Assembly: GCA_947630705.1 (NCBI GenBank)
Contig: CANRIK010000009.1
Span: 1 to 61,738 of the forward strand
Reading direction: 5' to 3'
DNA: 61,738 nucleotides
From: an uncultured Clostridia bacterium
GTDB taxonomy: Bacteria > Bacillota > Clostridia > Christensenellales > Borkfalkiaceae
This document shows, piece by piece, positions 35,672 to 43,399 of this stretch. Positions within the stretch are counted from its first letter, which is position 1; every line of letters starts with the position of its first letter. The position numbers and the translations under genes are program-made. The notes under the pieces are model-generated. The model had not been told where the DNA came from and did not search any database. It saw only the letters and a list, made by a program, of their open reading frames with translations.

Positions 35672-36283
35672 TTATATCTGACTTGAAAGTATTGCGAGAT
35701 TTGCCGCCACGTCGATATTTCTGACGTTTACGCCCTCGGGCACTTTCAACAGCACGGGGGCAAAGTTGAGAACGGCGCAAATTCCGCAGCCGACGAGGGT
35801 ATCGCACACTTCCTGCGCAACCGAAGCCGGAACGCATATGACCGCCAGCTTTACGTTGTGCCTTCGAATGACTTCGGCCGCCTCCGATACTCGGCAAATA
35901 CGTATGTCCGCCACAAATTTATCCGTCTTGTCCGGATCGTTGTCGAACGCCGCAACTATATTTATTCCGTAATTTTTGAATCCGCCGTAAGACATGAGCG
36001 CTCTGCCCAACCCTCCCGCGCCGAAAATCACGGCCGGAAGCACGCGGTTGCAGCCGAGATACTCCTCTATCGCGGAAATGAGCTCGCCGCACCTGTAACC
36101 TATGCGCGTTTTGCCCTGCGCGGAGGTATAGGCCAGATCCTTTCTCACAAGAACTTCGCCCATGCCCAGCGCCGCGGCAATCGCGCCGGAAGAGATGTTT
36201 CTATCGGTATTTTCAAGAGATTTAAGGTAGTTCAGATATACGGGCAGTCTCTGCAACGAAGTGACGGGTATTTGCTGTTTCAT
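35672..36283 (-). CDS. rex: Redox-sensing repressor Rex
   Basis: Rex senses the NADH/NAD+ ratio and represses fermentation and anaerobic genes. The 203-residue protein has an N-terminal winged helix (SLQRLPVYLNYLKSL, AAALGMGEVLVRKDLAY) and a Rossmann domain with VIFGAGGLGRAL, where Gly replaces the common Asn. The C-terminal domain-swapped helix includes VLNFAPVLLKVPEGV and NIDVAANLAILS. The ATG at 36283 has GGAGAGGTG ahead; a GTG three codons earlier overlaps that site and is rejected. It lies 51 bp behind glucokinase in the same operon, linking glucose entry and redox control. Confidence 0.95.
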   Translation of the reverse strand: MKQQIPVTSLQRLPVYLNYLKSLENTDRNISSGAIAAALGMGEVLVRKDLAYTSAQGKTRIGYRCGELISAIEEYLGCNRVLPAVIFGAGGLGRALMSYGGFKNYGINIVAAFDNDPDKTDKFVADIRICRVSEAAEVIRRHNVKLAVICVPASVAQEVCDTLVGCGICAVLNFAPVLLKVPEGVNVRNIDVAANLAILSSQI

Positions 36284-36334
36284 GCTTTTCACCTCTCCGC
36301 AAAAATCGCGGTCTTTGAAATTCTTCGACGGCGT

Positions 36335-37258
36335 TTACATAAACAACGCCGCCGCCCCGTATGCGCCGGCTCGGTTGCCGAGAGTTGCGCACTTTATCTC
36401 CACGGGCGCGTAATCGGCGGCAAATATTTCGGCGTCCACAAGGCGTTGAAGAGGTTTTATGAGCCTCGAACCCTGCGCCGCGACTCCGCCGCCTATCAGA
36501 ATGATTTGAGGTCGGAAAATATTGGCGAGATTAGCCACTCCGCAGGCAAGATATTTCAGATATCTGTCCACGACTTTCTTTGCGGAGAGGTCGGTGTCCA
36601 TACACTCGAACGCCGCTCTGCCGTCCGCCGTATCGTAGGTGTAGTTCTTCCACATCTCCGAAGCCGTATCGTATTTCATCGCCTCTTTCGTGCTCTCGGT
36701 AAGAGCTCGCGCAGAACAGTAAGCCTCGAAACAACCGTATCTTCCGCAAGAGCATCTGACGCCGCCGCGCTCTATCACCATATGCCCTATCTCCGCTCCG
36801 GCTTTCTTGTTGCCCTCGAACAGCTTTCCGCCTATCACGACGCCGCCGCCCACTCCCGTGCCGAGAGTGACGAGAACGCTGTCGTCCGTCCCCGAACCCG
36901 CGCCGAAACGCGCCTCTCCGAGCGCCGCCGCATTGGCGTCGTTGCAAACCTTGACGGGCAGAGAGAGCTTTTCTTCGAGAAGTTTCTTCAACGGGTAATT
37001 TTTAAGTCCGAGGTTGGCCGCCTTGACGACCTTGCCGTCGTCGGATATAACTCCGGCACAGCTCACGCCGACGCCCGAAATCTGCGAGAATACGGTGCCG
37101 CTTCCGACAACCAACTCCTCCACGAGCCCCTCTATACAGTCGGCGAGTTTTTCGCCGCAAACGGTGGGAATATCGTGCTCATAGACGGCTTTGCCGTCAT
37201 TCATGACCAACCCCTTGACAAAGGTGCCGCCCACGTCGATTCCGAGAATATATGACAT
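36335..37258 (-). CDS. ROK-family glucokinase
   Basis: The 307-residue sugar kinase phosphorylates glucose (or a close hexose) with ATP. It has the phosphate loop LGIDVGGTFVKG, the catalytic CNDANAAALGEA with Asp, the TLGTGVGGGVVIGG segment, and the ROK zinc motif GHMVI...CSCGRYGCFEAY with His and Cys ligands. There is no N-terminal DNA-binding domain, so it is an enzyme and not a ROK repressor. It is first in an operon with rex, the small membrane protein and the RND pump. The promoter carries a striking 28-bp palindrome over the -10 region. An N-acetylhexosamine kinase role cannot be excluded. Confidence 0.92.
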   Translation of the reverse strand: MSYILGIDVGGTFVKGLVMNDGKAVYEHDIPTVCGEKLADCIEGLVEELVVGSGTVFSQISGVGVSCAGVISDDGKVVKAANLGLKNYPLKKLLEEKLSLPVKVCNDANAAALGEARFGAGSGTDDSVLVTLGTGVGGGVVIGGKLFEGNKKAGAEIGHMVIERGGVRCSCGRYGCFEAYCSARALTESTKEAMKYDTASEMWKNYTYDTADGRAAFECMDTDLSAKKVVDRYLKYLACGVANLANIFRPQIILIGGGVAAQGSRLIKPLQRLVDAEIFAADYAPVEIKCATLGNRAGAYGAAALFM

Positions 37259-37270
37259 ACCTGCCTCCGA

Positions 37271-37298
37271 ACATAAACTATATAATTATAGTTTATGT
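37271..37298. promoter_or_regulatory. 28-bp palindromic operator
   Basis: Twelve-base arms ACATAAACTATA and TATAGTTTATGT are perfectly complementary around TAAT. It covers the -10 box and start region of the glucokinase operon. It does not match the Rex consensus (TTGTTAA...TTAACAA). The cognate regulator is not obvious in the window. Confidence 0.75.
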
Positions 37299-37318
37299 AT
37301 TTTTAGATAAACTGTCAA
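37290..37318 (-). promoter_or_regulatory. Promoter of the glk-rex-RND operon
   Basis: TTGACA (37313-37318), 17 bp, TAAACT (37290-37295) on the minus strand. The -10 box lies inside the palindrome at 37271-37298. Confidence 0.75.
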
Positions 37319-37341
37319 GGGCTCTTTGAAAATTTAACGCT

Positions 37342-37367
37342 AAAAAGGCGTCCGAAAACGCCTTTTT
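37342..37367 (-). terminator. Terminator of the nrdD-nrdG-dut operon
   Basis: AAAAAGGCG and CGCCTTTTT arms with an 8-base loop; the minus-strand stem ends in five T. It lies 49 bases after the dut stop. Confidence 0.85.
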
Positions 37368-37415
37368 AATTGATATTATGAATTTTTATGCGCACTATGC
37401 ATTTTTTGACGGCCG

Positions 37416-37856
37416 CTATGCTCTCTTGTCCGTGGAACCGAAGCCTCCCTCGCCGCGGTCGGTGGCGGAGAGCTCCGCCGCCTCGACGAATTCCGCAGTG
37501 ATATACGGCATTATAACGAGCTGCGCTATTCTGTCTCCGTAAGATACGGTCTGCGGAACTTCCGAATGATTATGAAGAGAAACCATCACCTCGCCGCGAT
37601 AGTCGCAATCTATAACTCCCACCTTGTTTGCAGGAGCAAGTCCCTTTTTTAAGGACAGACCGCTTCTCGCAAACACGAATCCGGCGTAGTCGTGGGGCAA
37701 TTCGAGCGCGATGCCCGTATTTATCATCTTCGTTTCGTGCGGCTTTACGGTGACTTCGCCGTCAATGCACGCGTAGAGGTCCGCGCCTGCCGCATTGGCG
37801 GTGCCGTAGGTGGGCACGACGGCCTTGTCGTTCAGTTTCTTTATCTTGATTTTCAT
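37416..37856 (-). CDS. dut: dUTP diphosphatase
   Basis: dUTPase cleaves dUTP to dUMP, keeping uracil out of DNA and feeding dTMP synthesis. The 146-residue trimeric-type protein shows all five motifs: AGADLYA, FARSGLSLKKGLA, GVIDCDYRGEV (catalytic Asp), RIAQLVIMP and the C-terminal RGEGGFGST arm. GAGGATAAGTTT precedes the ATG. It is 35 bp behind nrdG and shares its terminator, so dNTP production and dUTP removal are probably co-transcribed under NrdR. Confidence 0.97.
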   Translation of the reverse strand: MKIKIKKLNDKAVVPTYGTANAAGADLYACIDGEVTVKPHETKMINTGIALELPHDYAGFVFARSGLSLKKGLAPANKVGVIDCDYRGEVMVSLHNHSEVPQTVSYGDRIAQLVIMPYITAEFVEAAELSATDRGEGGFGSTDKRA

Positions 37857-37891
37857 AAACTTATCCTCAAAAACTCAACATATTCCCACAA

Positions 37892-38425
37892 TCAAACGAA
37901 ATCGACTTCGTTCCAGAGCACTACTTCGTCGCTTTCGAGACTGGGTTTAACAAGTATTATGCGCTGATTCGAAGAGCCGCGGAACTTTAAATTGAGGTCC
38001 TTGCGCTCCTCGACGAATCTGCCGTCCACAAGCACGTCGAGAGTATGAAGTATACGCATGTTGGTATCGATATTCCCCAGCTTGCCCGTGAGTATGTCTC
38101 GCTCGTAATCGTAGCCCGTAAAGCACCAGAGCGATTTTTCGGGATAGGCCGCGCGCAACTTCTCCATAAAAGGCGCCAGCCTCTCTGCGTTTTCCGGCTC
38201 GAACGGGTCGCCGCCGAGGAGGGTGAATCCCTTTATGTAATCCGGACGCATGGACTCTATTATCTTGTCCTCGACCTCTTCGGTAAAGGGCTCTCCGTAA
38301 GAGAAATCCCATGTTTCGGGGTTGAAACAGTTTTTGCAGTGGTTGCGACAGCCGCTGACATAGAGCGATGTTCTGACGCCCGGGCCGTTGGAAATATCGT
38401 AATATTTTATCTTTGCATAATTCAT
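37892..38425 (-). CDS. nrdG: Anaerobic ribonucleotide reductase activating protein
   Basis: NrdG is the radical-SAM activase that generates the glycyl radical in NrdD. The 177-residue protein begins MNYAKIKYYDISNGPGVRTSLYVSG and has the radical-SAM cluster motif CRNHCKNC (spacing 3-2). GGGAG precedes the ATG. It lies 180 bp behind nrdD; the spacer contains strong hairpins and no gene. dut follows by 35 bp. Confidence 0.96.
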   Translation of the reverse strand: MNYAKIKYYDISNGPGVRTSLYVSGCRNHCKNCFNPETWDFSYGEPFTEEVEDKIIESMRPDYIKGFTLLGGDPFEPENAERLAPFMEKLRAAYPEKSLWCFTGYDYERDILTGKLGNIDTNMRILHTLDVLVDGRFVEERKDLNLKFRGSSNQRIILVKPSLESDEVVLWNEVDFV

Positions 38426-38484
38426 ATATACTCCCTTACGCGCGGATATAGCGCGACGTCTGACAGAATTTCGAATGCGCGGTC

Positions 38485-38520
38485 TATATAAGCCGCTTTG
38501 GTGTCAAAGCGGCTTATATA
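38485..38520. other. Strong hairpin in the nrdD-nrdG spacer
   Basis: Sixteen-base arms (38485-38500 and 38505-38520) are perfectly complementary around GTGT. Neither side has a U-tract, so it is less likely a terminator than an RNA-stability or processing element setting the NrdD:NrdG ratio. A second hairpin (CTGTTGT/ACAACAG) lies at about 38529-38546. Confidence 0.6.
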
Positions 38521-38605
38521 AACTATTGCTGTTGTCGAACAACAGGGGAAAACCGTAATATCGCGGACCTTCCGACCGACAAAAATTCGCGGAGTTGCGA
38601 GCGAA

Positions 38606-40732
38606 TTAAAGGTGAAGCACGCGCGCCTTGATCTCTTTTGTCTTGCCGACGTTCCAGAAGTTTTCGCCGAGATATCCGCACGTTCTTCTCGTGACGTTCA
38701 TCTTGCGCTGGTCCTTATTGTGGCAGACGGGGCACTCCCATTCGTTGTCGTCGTTGATTATTATTTCGCCGTCGAAGCCGCACACGTGGCAGTAGTCCGA
38801 CTTGGTATTGAATTCGGCGTACTGGATATTGTCGTAAATGAACTTAACCACGTCTTCGAGGGCATGCAGATTGTTGCGCATGTTGGGTATTTCGACATAG
38901 GATATTGCGCCGCCGGAGGATATCTTCTGGAATTGGCTCTCGAACTTGAATTTGGAGAAAGCGTCGATATGCTCGCGCACGTCCACATGGTAGCTGTTGG
39001 TATAGTAGCCCTTGTCCGTTACGTCCTCGATGGTTCCGAAACGCTCCTTGTCTATTCTCGCAAAGCGATAGCAGAGCGATTCCGCCGGAGTGCCGTAAAG
39101 CGCAAATCCGAGGCCGGTATCCTTCTTCCATTTGTCGCAGTGGTCGCGCATTACCTGCATAACTTTGAGCGCAAATTCCTGACCCTCGGGAGTTGTGTGC
39201 GAAACGCCCTTGACAAGCTTTGTAACCTCATAGAGGCCTATATATCCCAAAGATATCGTGGAATATCCGCCCAAGAGGTATTTATCTATCTTCTCCCCGG
39301 GTTGAAGTCTTGCTATCGCACCGTACTGCCAATGCACGGGGGATACGTCGCTCGTTACGCCCATGAGAGCGTCGTGGCGGCACATAAGAGCTTCATAGCA
39401 GAGCTGCAATCTGTCTTCGAGAATCTCCCAGAATTTCTTTTCGTCGCCCTTTGCGAGTATTCCGCACTGCGGAAGATTGATGGATACGACGCCTTGATTG
39501 AATCTGCCCTCGAACTTATAATTTCCGTTCTCGTCCTTCCAAGGAGCGAGGAAAGAGCGGCAGCCCATGGGCGCGAATACGTTTCCGGCGTAGTTCTCGC
39601 GCATCTTCTTTGCCGAGATATAGTCGGGGTAGAGACGCTTCGACGAGCACTTTACCGCAAGTTTGGTGAGATAATCGTACTTGCCGCCTTTCAAACAGTT
39701 GTTCTCGTCGAGAACGTATACGAGTTTGGGGAATGCGGGAGTGATATATACTCCCTTTTCGTTCTTGATGCCCTGATAACGCTGATTGAGTATCTCCTCG
39801 ATTATCATTGCGTTCTCTTCAATATACTCGTCGTTGTCGTCGAGATGCATGAACAGAGTGACGAAGGGCGACTGACCGTTGGTGGTCATGAGGGTATTTA
39901 TCTGATATTGTATGGTCTGCACGCCGGCTTTGAGCGCTTCCTTCAAGCGCATATCCACGAATTGCTTCTTGGTTTCCGCGTCGATCTTATCGCCGAACTG
40001 CTCCTCGCACTGCTCTACGTACTTGTCGCGAGTGCGGCGAAGATATTTGCCGAGGTGCGCAACGTTCACCGACTGTCCGCCGTACTGCGAAGAGGCCACG
40101 GAAGCTATTATCTGCGTGGTGATAGTGCAAGCCGTCTGGAAAGACTTGGGGCTCTCTATCATCTTGCCGTTCATGACCGTGCCGTTTTCGAGCATGTCCT
40201 TTATGTTGATGAGGCAGCAGTTAAATATGGGTTGCAGGAAATAATCGGCGTCATGGAAATGTATCGCGCCCTCGTCGTGCGCCTTCGAAATTTTTTCAGG
40301 CAGCAGAATACGACGGGTGAGGTCCTTGGAAACTTCGCCGGCAATGAGGTCGCGCTGGGTGGACGCCGTGCGCGCGTTCTTGTTGGAGTTCTCCTCCATG
40401 ACGTCCTTATTCTTGTTGCGGATGAGCGAAAGAATACTCTCGTCCGTGGTGTTGGCCTTTCTTATAAGCGCGCGCTCATAGCGATACAGAATGTACGCCT
40501 TCATAAGCTGGAACTTTTGAAGTTCCATGAGCTGCTCTTCCACCATGTCCTGAATATCCTCTACGAGCAGTCTCGTCCTGTGACGGGCGGCTATGTTGTC
40601 AACGATCGTATTTATCTGCGCATCGTTGATTCTGTCCTCGAAGTCAACGGCTTCGTTAGCCTTCCTTATTGCCACTACTATTTTGTTTCTGTCGAAATCG
40701 CACGTTGTGCCGTCGCGCTTGATAACTTTCAT
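38606..40732 (-). CDS. nrdD: Anaerobic ribonucleoside-triphosphate reductase
   Basis: Class III ribonucleotide reductase, which reduces NTPs to dNTPs without oxygen. The 708-residue protein has an N-terminal ATP cone (MKVIKRDGTTCDFDRNKIV), the catalytic core, a zinc site made of CHVC and CPVC pairs, and the C-terminal glycyl-radical loop RRTCGYLGENFWN. The start at 40732 is chosen for AGGTAA eight bases before; an earlier reading would remove it. It heads the nrdD-nrdG-dut operon with a strong promoter and paired NrdR boxes. It suggests a strict or facultative anaerobe; no aerobic reductase is visible in the window. Confidence 0.97.
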   Translation of the reverse strand: MKVIKRDGTTCDFDRNKIVVAIRKANEAVDFEDRINDAQINTIVDNIAARHRTRLLVEDIQDMVEEQLMELQKFQLMKAYILYRYERALIRKANTTDESILSLIRNKNKDVMEENSNKNARTASTQRDLIAGEVSKDLTRRILLPEKISKAHDEGAIHFHDADYFLQPIFNCCLINIKDMLENGTVMNGKMIESPKSFQTACTITTQIIASVASSQYGGQSVNVAHLGKYLRRTRDKYVEQCEEQFGDKIDAETKKQFVDMRLKEALKAGVQTIQYQINTLMTTNGQSPFVTLFMHLDDNDEYIEENAMIIEEILNQRYQGIKNEKGVYITPAFPKLVYVLDENNCLKGGKYDYLTKLAVKCSSKRLYPDYISAKKMRENYAGNVFAPMGCRSFLAPWKDENGNYKFEGRFNQGVVSINLPQCGILAKGDEKKFWEILEDRLQLCYEALMCRHDALMGVTSDVSPVHWQYGAIARLQPGEKIDKYLLGGYSTISLGYIGLYEVTKLVKGVSHTTPEGQEFALKVMQVMRDHCDKWKKDTGLGFALYGTPAESLCYRFARIDKERFGTIEDVTDKGYYTNSYHVDVREHIDAFSKFKFESQFQKISSGGAISYVEIPNMRNNLHALEDVVKFIYDNIQYAEFNTKSDYCHVCGFDGEIIINDDNEWECPVCHNKDQRKMNVTRRTCGYLGENFWNVGKTKEIKARVLHL

Positions 40733-40825
40733 TTTGATTACCTGCATTTGTTTTATTTTATATTTATTATTATGTATATCCGACCTCGGTTATTATGCCG
40801 AGCCTCTTTTTTTGTGAACGCTGTT

Positions 40826-40854
40826 ATTGTAACACATACATTTGTGCTTGTCAA
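40826..40854 (-). promoter_or_regulatory. Promoter of the nrdD operon
   Basis: TTGACA (40849-40854), 17 bp, TACAAT (40826-40831) on the minus strand. The leader to nrdD is about 87 nt. Confidence 0.85.
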
Positions 40855-40862
40855 TACACTCA

Positions 40863-40909
40863 ACACAATATATTGTATGAAAATTTTTAACTATCTAACA
40901 ATATGTTGT
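40863..40909 (-). promoter_or_regulatory. Paired NrdR boxes
   Basis: ACACAATATATTGT (40863-40876) and TAACAATATGTTGT (40896-40909) match the NrdR-box pattern (ACAC, AT-rich core, GTGT-like end) and start 33 bp apart, near three helical turns as known for NrdR. They lie just upstream of the -35 box. A weaker third match, ACACATACATTTGT, sits at 40832-40845, inside the promoter spacer and 31 bp from the first. Confidence 0.8.
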
Positions 40910-40939
40910 GATTGATAATTTTTAACAAACATTAAAAAA

Positions 40940-40978
40940 ACGGCGGAAAAATGGCGTTTTTTGCCTTTTTTTCGCCGT
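40940..40978 (-). terminator. Probable terminator of the HNH gene
   Basis: ACGGCG and CGCCGT arms with a long A/T-rich loop that contains an inner GGCA/CGCC pairing, followed by seven T on the minus strand. About 60 bases past the HNH stop at 41038. Confidence 0.6.
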
Positions 40979-41037
40979 GAAACATAACACTTTATAAAAC
41001 ATTTTCTTTTTTGGGGGAGAAACCGGAGTCCGTGCCG

Positions 41038-41466
41038 TCACAAAAATTTTTTAAGATAACTCAAATCGAGTTTCCACTCGGCTATACGGTTCCTGCGCCG
41101 GTGCGCCTCGTTTGCCTCTTTGAGAGCTTTCCTGTAATCCGCATAGCCGCAGTCGTTGACTTTCATGAAGTGCGCGCACGCCCTCTCTTCTCCTCCCAAA
41201 AGGGAAGTTCTGCCGATATGTATCACCTCGTGGCACGCATGACAGACGGCAACGACGTCTTTTAAACGCTGTACGGCGTTCTCTTCGTCGTACTCCCACC
41301 GTTCGTGCGCTTCAAGTCTCCTGACTTTCGCTCCGCATATCATGCACGCTCCGTTTGCGCGCGCATACGCCTCCCTCCTCACCGCGTCCCACTGCGCGGC
41401 GGAAAGAATACTCCTTAAATTGGAATACCAACAGCTGTCGGGAACAAGTTCTATTTCAAGTTTCAT
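41038..41466 (-). CDS. HNH-endonuclease-like zinc protein
   Basis: The 142-residue protein has an HNH-type core: CMICG, then the signature LEAHERWEYDE with the catalytic-type His, and a second zinc pair in CHACHEVIHIGR. That gives two CxxC knuckles around a beta-beta-alpha-metal fold. The C-terminal half is basic and helical. Such stand-alone HNH proteins may be nicking nucleases or inactive DNA-binding proteins; the target is unknown and no phage genes flank it. No Shine-Dalgarno sequence precedes the ATG at 41466, and a promoter ends 6 bases before it, so a leaderless mRNA is predicted. It is divergent from the SPFH operon. Confidence 0.75.
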   Translation of the reverse strand: MKLEIELVPDSCWYSNLRSILSAAQWDAVRREAYARANGACMICGAKVRRLEAHERWEYDEENAVQRLKDVVAVCHACHEVIHIGRTSLLGGEERACAHFMKVNDCGYADYRKALKEANEAHRRRNRIAEWKLDLSYLKKFL

Positions 41467-41472
41467 GCCTGA

Positions 41473-41501
41473 ATTATACAACTTCGGACTTCGAATTTCA
41501 A
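41473..41501 (-). promoter_or_regulatory. Sigma-A promoter of the HNH gene, predicted leaderless
   Basis: TTGAAA (41496-41501), 17 bp, TATAAT (41473-41478) on the minus strand, then TCAGGC and ATG. Same 6-base geometry as the isomerase, nth and glpK promoters. Confidence 0.75.
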
Positions 41502-41529
41502 TATCCGCGGCTTAAATTTCATTTTCCGC

Positions 41530-41558
41530 TTGACAAAAAAATTTTGAAGACATATAAT
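41530..41558 (+). promoter_or_regulatory. Promoter of the SPFH operon
   Basis: TTGACA (41530-41535), 17 bp, TATAAT (41553-41558): a perfect consensus promoter, which implies the need for a repressor if expression is conditional. Confidence 0.9.
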
Positions 41559-41563
41559 GACTG

Positions 41564-41582
41564 TGATATCAAAATGATATCA
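41564..41582. promoter_or_regulatory. Tandem 8-bp palindromes, putative operator
   Basis: TGATATCA occurs twice (41564-41571 and 41575-41582), centres 11 bp apart, directly over the transcription start. One helical turn between short palindromes fits pairs of ribbon-helix-helix dimers, and such a protein is encoded at 42581 in the same operon. Autoregulation is an inference. Confidence 0.6.
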
Positions 41583-41602
41583 ATAAATCAGGGAGATGAA
41601 TT

Positions 41603-42541
41603 ATGCAGAACATCGAAGAAAAGGAATTGAAAGGCGTCAACGGCTGGCTCATGCTGGTCGTGTGCATACTCGGAGTGATTTTGAGCATTGCGTTCATCAT
41701 CATGGGGCCGGTATTTGCGATAGACTCTTCGGAGGAGGTTACGAGACCGGCGTTTTTCGCCTTAACAGGCATAGGAGTATTGACGGGCATAGCGTTTACA
41801 ATTTGCTTTTGCGGACTTAAAATCGTAAATCCCAACGAAGCCATAGTCTTGACTATATTCGGAAAGTACCACGGCACGTTGGCAAGGGACGGCTTCTACT
41901 TTGTAAACCCCTTCTGCATCGCCGTAAATCCGGCGGCAGTGGGCGGTTTGGGCAGGAAGGTGAGCCTTAAAGCAATGACTTTGAACAACGATAAACAGAA
42001 GGTAAACGATGAGGACGGCAACCCGATAGAAATCTCCGTTGTAGTTATCTGGAAGATAGACGACGCCGCCAAAGCGGTGTTTGCCGTGCAGAATTATATG
42101 ACTTTCATATCCACCCAGTGCGATTCCGCCATCAGGCAGGTTGCGAGAAAGTATCCCTACGACGTGAGCGACAACGGCGACGAAAAATCACTTCGCGGCT
42201 CCTCCGTCGAGGTGGCGGAAGAACTCAAAAAGGAGTTGCAGACCCGTTGCGACATGGCCGGCATAAACATTATGGACGTCAGAATAAACAACCTTGCGTA
42301 CGCGCCCGAAATTGCGGCGGCAATGCTTCAACGCCAGCAGGCCGGAGCCATAATCGCCGCGAGGCAGAAGATAGTCGACGGCGCGGTGTCAATGGTTGAA
42401 ATGGCGCTTAAAAAACTTTCCGACAACGACATTGTGGAACTCGACGACGAGAGAAAGGCGCAGATGGTGTCCAACCTGCTCGTTGTGCTCTGCGGCAACC
42501 GCGACGCGCAGCCCGTAGTGAACAGCGGCTCGATCTATTGA
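41603..42541 (+). CDS. SPFH/Band 7 domain membrane protein
   Basis: The 312-residue protein has two N-terminal membrane helices (about 15-40 and 50-71) and an SPFH domain. The domain begins [20 protein letters not shown], continues through a VVIWKIDD segment and the Arg/Glu-rich coiled helix, and includes [22 protein letters not shown]. Stomatin-like proteins oligomerise in membrane microdomains. GGGAGATGAATT precedes the ATG. It is first of a four-gene operon with a ribbon-helix-helix protein, a membrane protein and an ATP-grasp enzyme, ending at the terminator at 44281. The role in the operon is unknown. Confidence 0.88.
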   Translation: MQNIEEKELKGVNGWLMLVVCILGVILSIAFIIMGPVFAIDSSEEVTRPAFFALTGIGVLTGIAFTICFCGLKIVNPNEAIVLTIFGKYHGTLARDGFYFVNPFCIAVNPAAVGGLGRKVSLKAMTLNNDKQKVNDEDGNPIEISVVVIWKIDDAAKAVFAVQNYMTFISTQCDSAIRQVARKYPYDVSDNGDEKSLRGSSVEVAEELKKELQTRCDMAGINIMDVRINNLAYAPEIAAAMLQRQQAGAIIAARQKIVDGAVSMVEMALKKLSDNDIVELDDERKAQMVSNLLVVLCGNRDAQPVVNSGSIY

Positions 42542-42580
42542 TAAAACGGGAAAGGATTCCCCGACGCAGACGGTGCAACT

Positions 42581-42772
42581 ATGGAAAATACCCGTAAAAA
42601 GCAGATACCTTTGAGGATATCCGAAAAGCTCTATGCCGAACTCAACCGTTGGGCGGAGGATGAATTCCGCTCCGTAAACGGGCAGATAGAGTATCTTCTT
42701 AACGAATGTGTGAAATACCGTAAAAAAGGGAAAAATGGCTTGACGGACGGTATCGACGGCGATAAAATATAG
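42581..42772 (+). CDS. Arc-type ribbon-helix-helix DNA-binding protein
   Basis: The 63-residue protein fits the Arc/CopG fold: the strand KKQIPLRISEKLYAEL, then helix A (LNRWAEDEF), the turn RSVNGQ and helix B (IEYLLNECVKYRKK). RHH proteins bind DNA as dimers of the intertwined strand. It follows the SPFH gene by 39 bp. Arc-like proteins of this length often accompany SPFH genes in Clostridia. The two 8-bp palindromes at 41564-41582 are a natural candidate target. No toxin partner is visible, so a toxin-antitoxin reading is not favoured. Confidence 0.8.
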   Translation: MENTRKKQIPLRISEKLYAELNRWAEDEFRSVNGQIEYLLNECVKYRKKGKNGLTDGIDGDKI

Positions 42773-42784
42773 TCGAGGTGAATT

Positions 42785-43399
42785 ATGGCACAGCTTGACG
42801 CCGCAAGAATCAAAAAACTGAAAACGGGCGAACTGACGGGCTTCATAGCCACCGGCTTCTGCGCCGCAGTGCTCGTTTACGCGATAGTAATGTTTTCCCT
42901 GTTTATGACGGGTAGAGAGGAATTGGGCGTCGTTCTCTGGTCCACCGCTCCGGCGCTCATGGCACTGGGTCTTTCCATTGCGGCCTTCTGCAACATAAAG
43001 TTCGGCGGTGAAATAGAAAAACTGATAAAGAGCTATATATTGAACGTCTGCGTGGAGAACGCCGCGCTCATGCACCCCGAAAGAAATTCCCTCACATTCT
43101 TTATAGAACTCGGCGATTCCGATGTTCGCTTGACCGTAAACGGTTACAAAGAGGCGATAGTTTTCGACTTTTCGGCGTTCGGAAAGCTGTCTTTGACAAG
43201 GAAGATGGCGGTCATGCGAATTCTGACCGAAAGACTGTGCGTAACTTTCTGCCGGCTTTACGAGCGCGGAGCCAAATACAAATCGGTGGAATATATCGAA
43301 AAGAGCTCTTCACTCAAAAAATCCGGAAAAGTGATACACATAATTTCAGACGGAGTACCCGATAAAAAGTCGTACAAAATCTACCTTAAAAACAGATGA
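42785..43399 (+). CDS. Membrane protein of unknown function
   Basis: A 204-residue protein with two membrane helices (about 18-40 and 51-72) followed by a cytoplasmic domain of about 130 residues rich in beta strands (SLTFFIELGDSDVRLTVNG, KVIHIISDGVPD). I recognise no family. GAGGTGAATT precedes the ATG. It lies 12 bp behind the RHH gene and its stop overlaps the ATG of the ATP-grasp gene (ATGA), so it is firmly part of this operon. It may share a membrane complex with the SPFH protein, which has a similar two-helix N-terminus. That is an inference from context. Confidence 0.7.
   Translation: MAQLDAARIKKLKTGELTGFIATGFCAAVLVYAIVMFSLFMTGREELGVVLWSTAPALMALGLSIAAFCNIKFGGEIEKLIKSYILNVCVENAALMHPERNSLTFFIELGDSDVRLTVNGYKEAIVFDFSAFGKLSLTRKMAVMRILTERLCVTFCRLYERGAKYKSVEYIEKSSSLKKSGKVIHIISDGVPDKKSYKIYLKNR

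Noticed and set aside
38485-38520. Terminator between nrdD and nrdG
   Set aside because: Strong stem but no U-tract on either strand; nrdG has no visible promoter of its own.
42581-43399. Toxin-antitoxin pair (RHH plus following gene)
   Set aside because: The following protein is a 204-residue two-helix membrane protein without toxin features, inside a four-gene operon.
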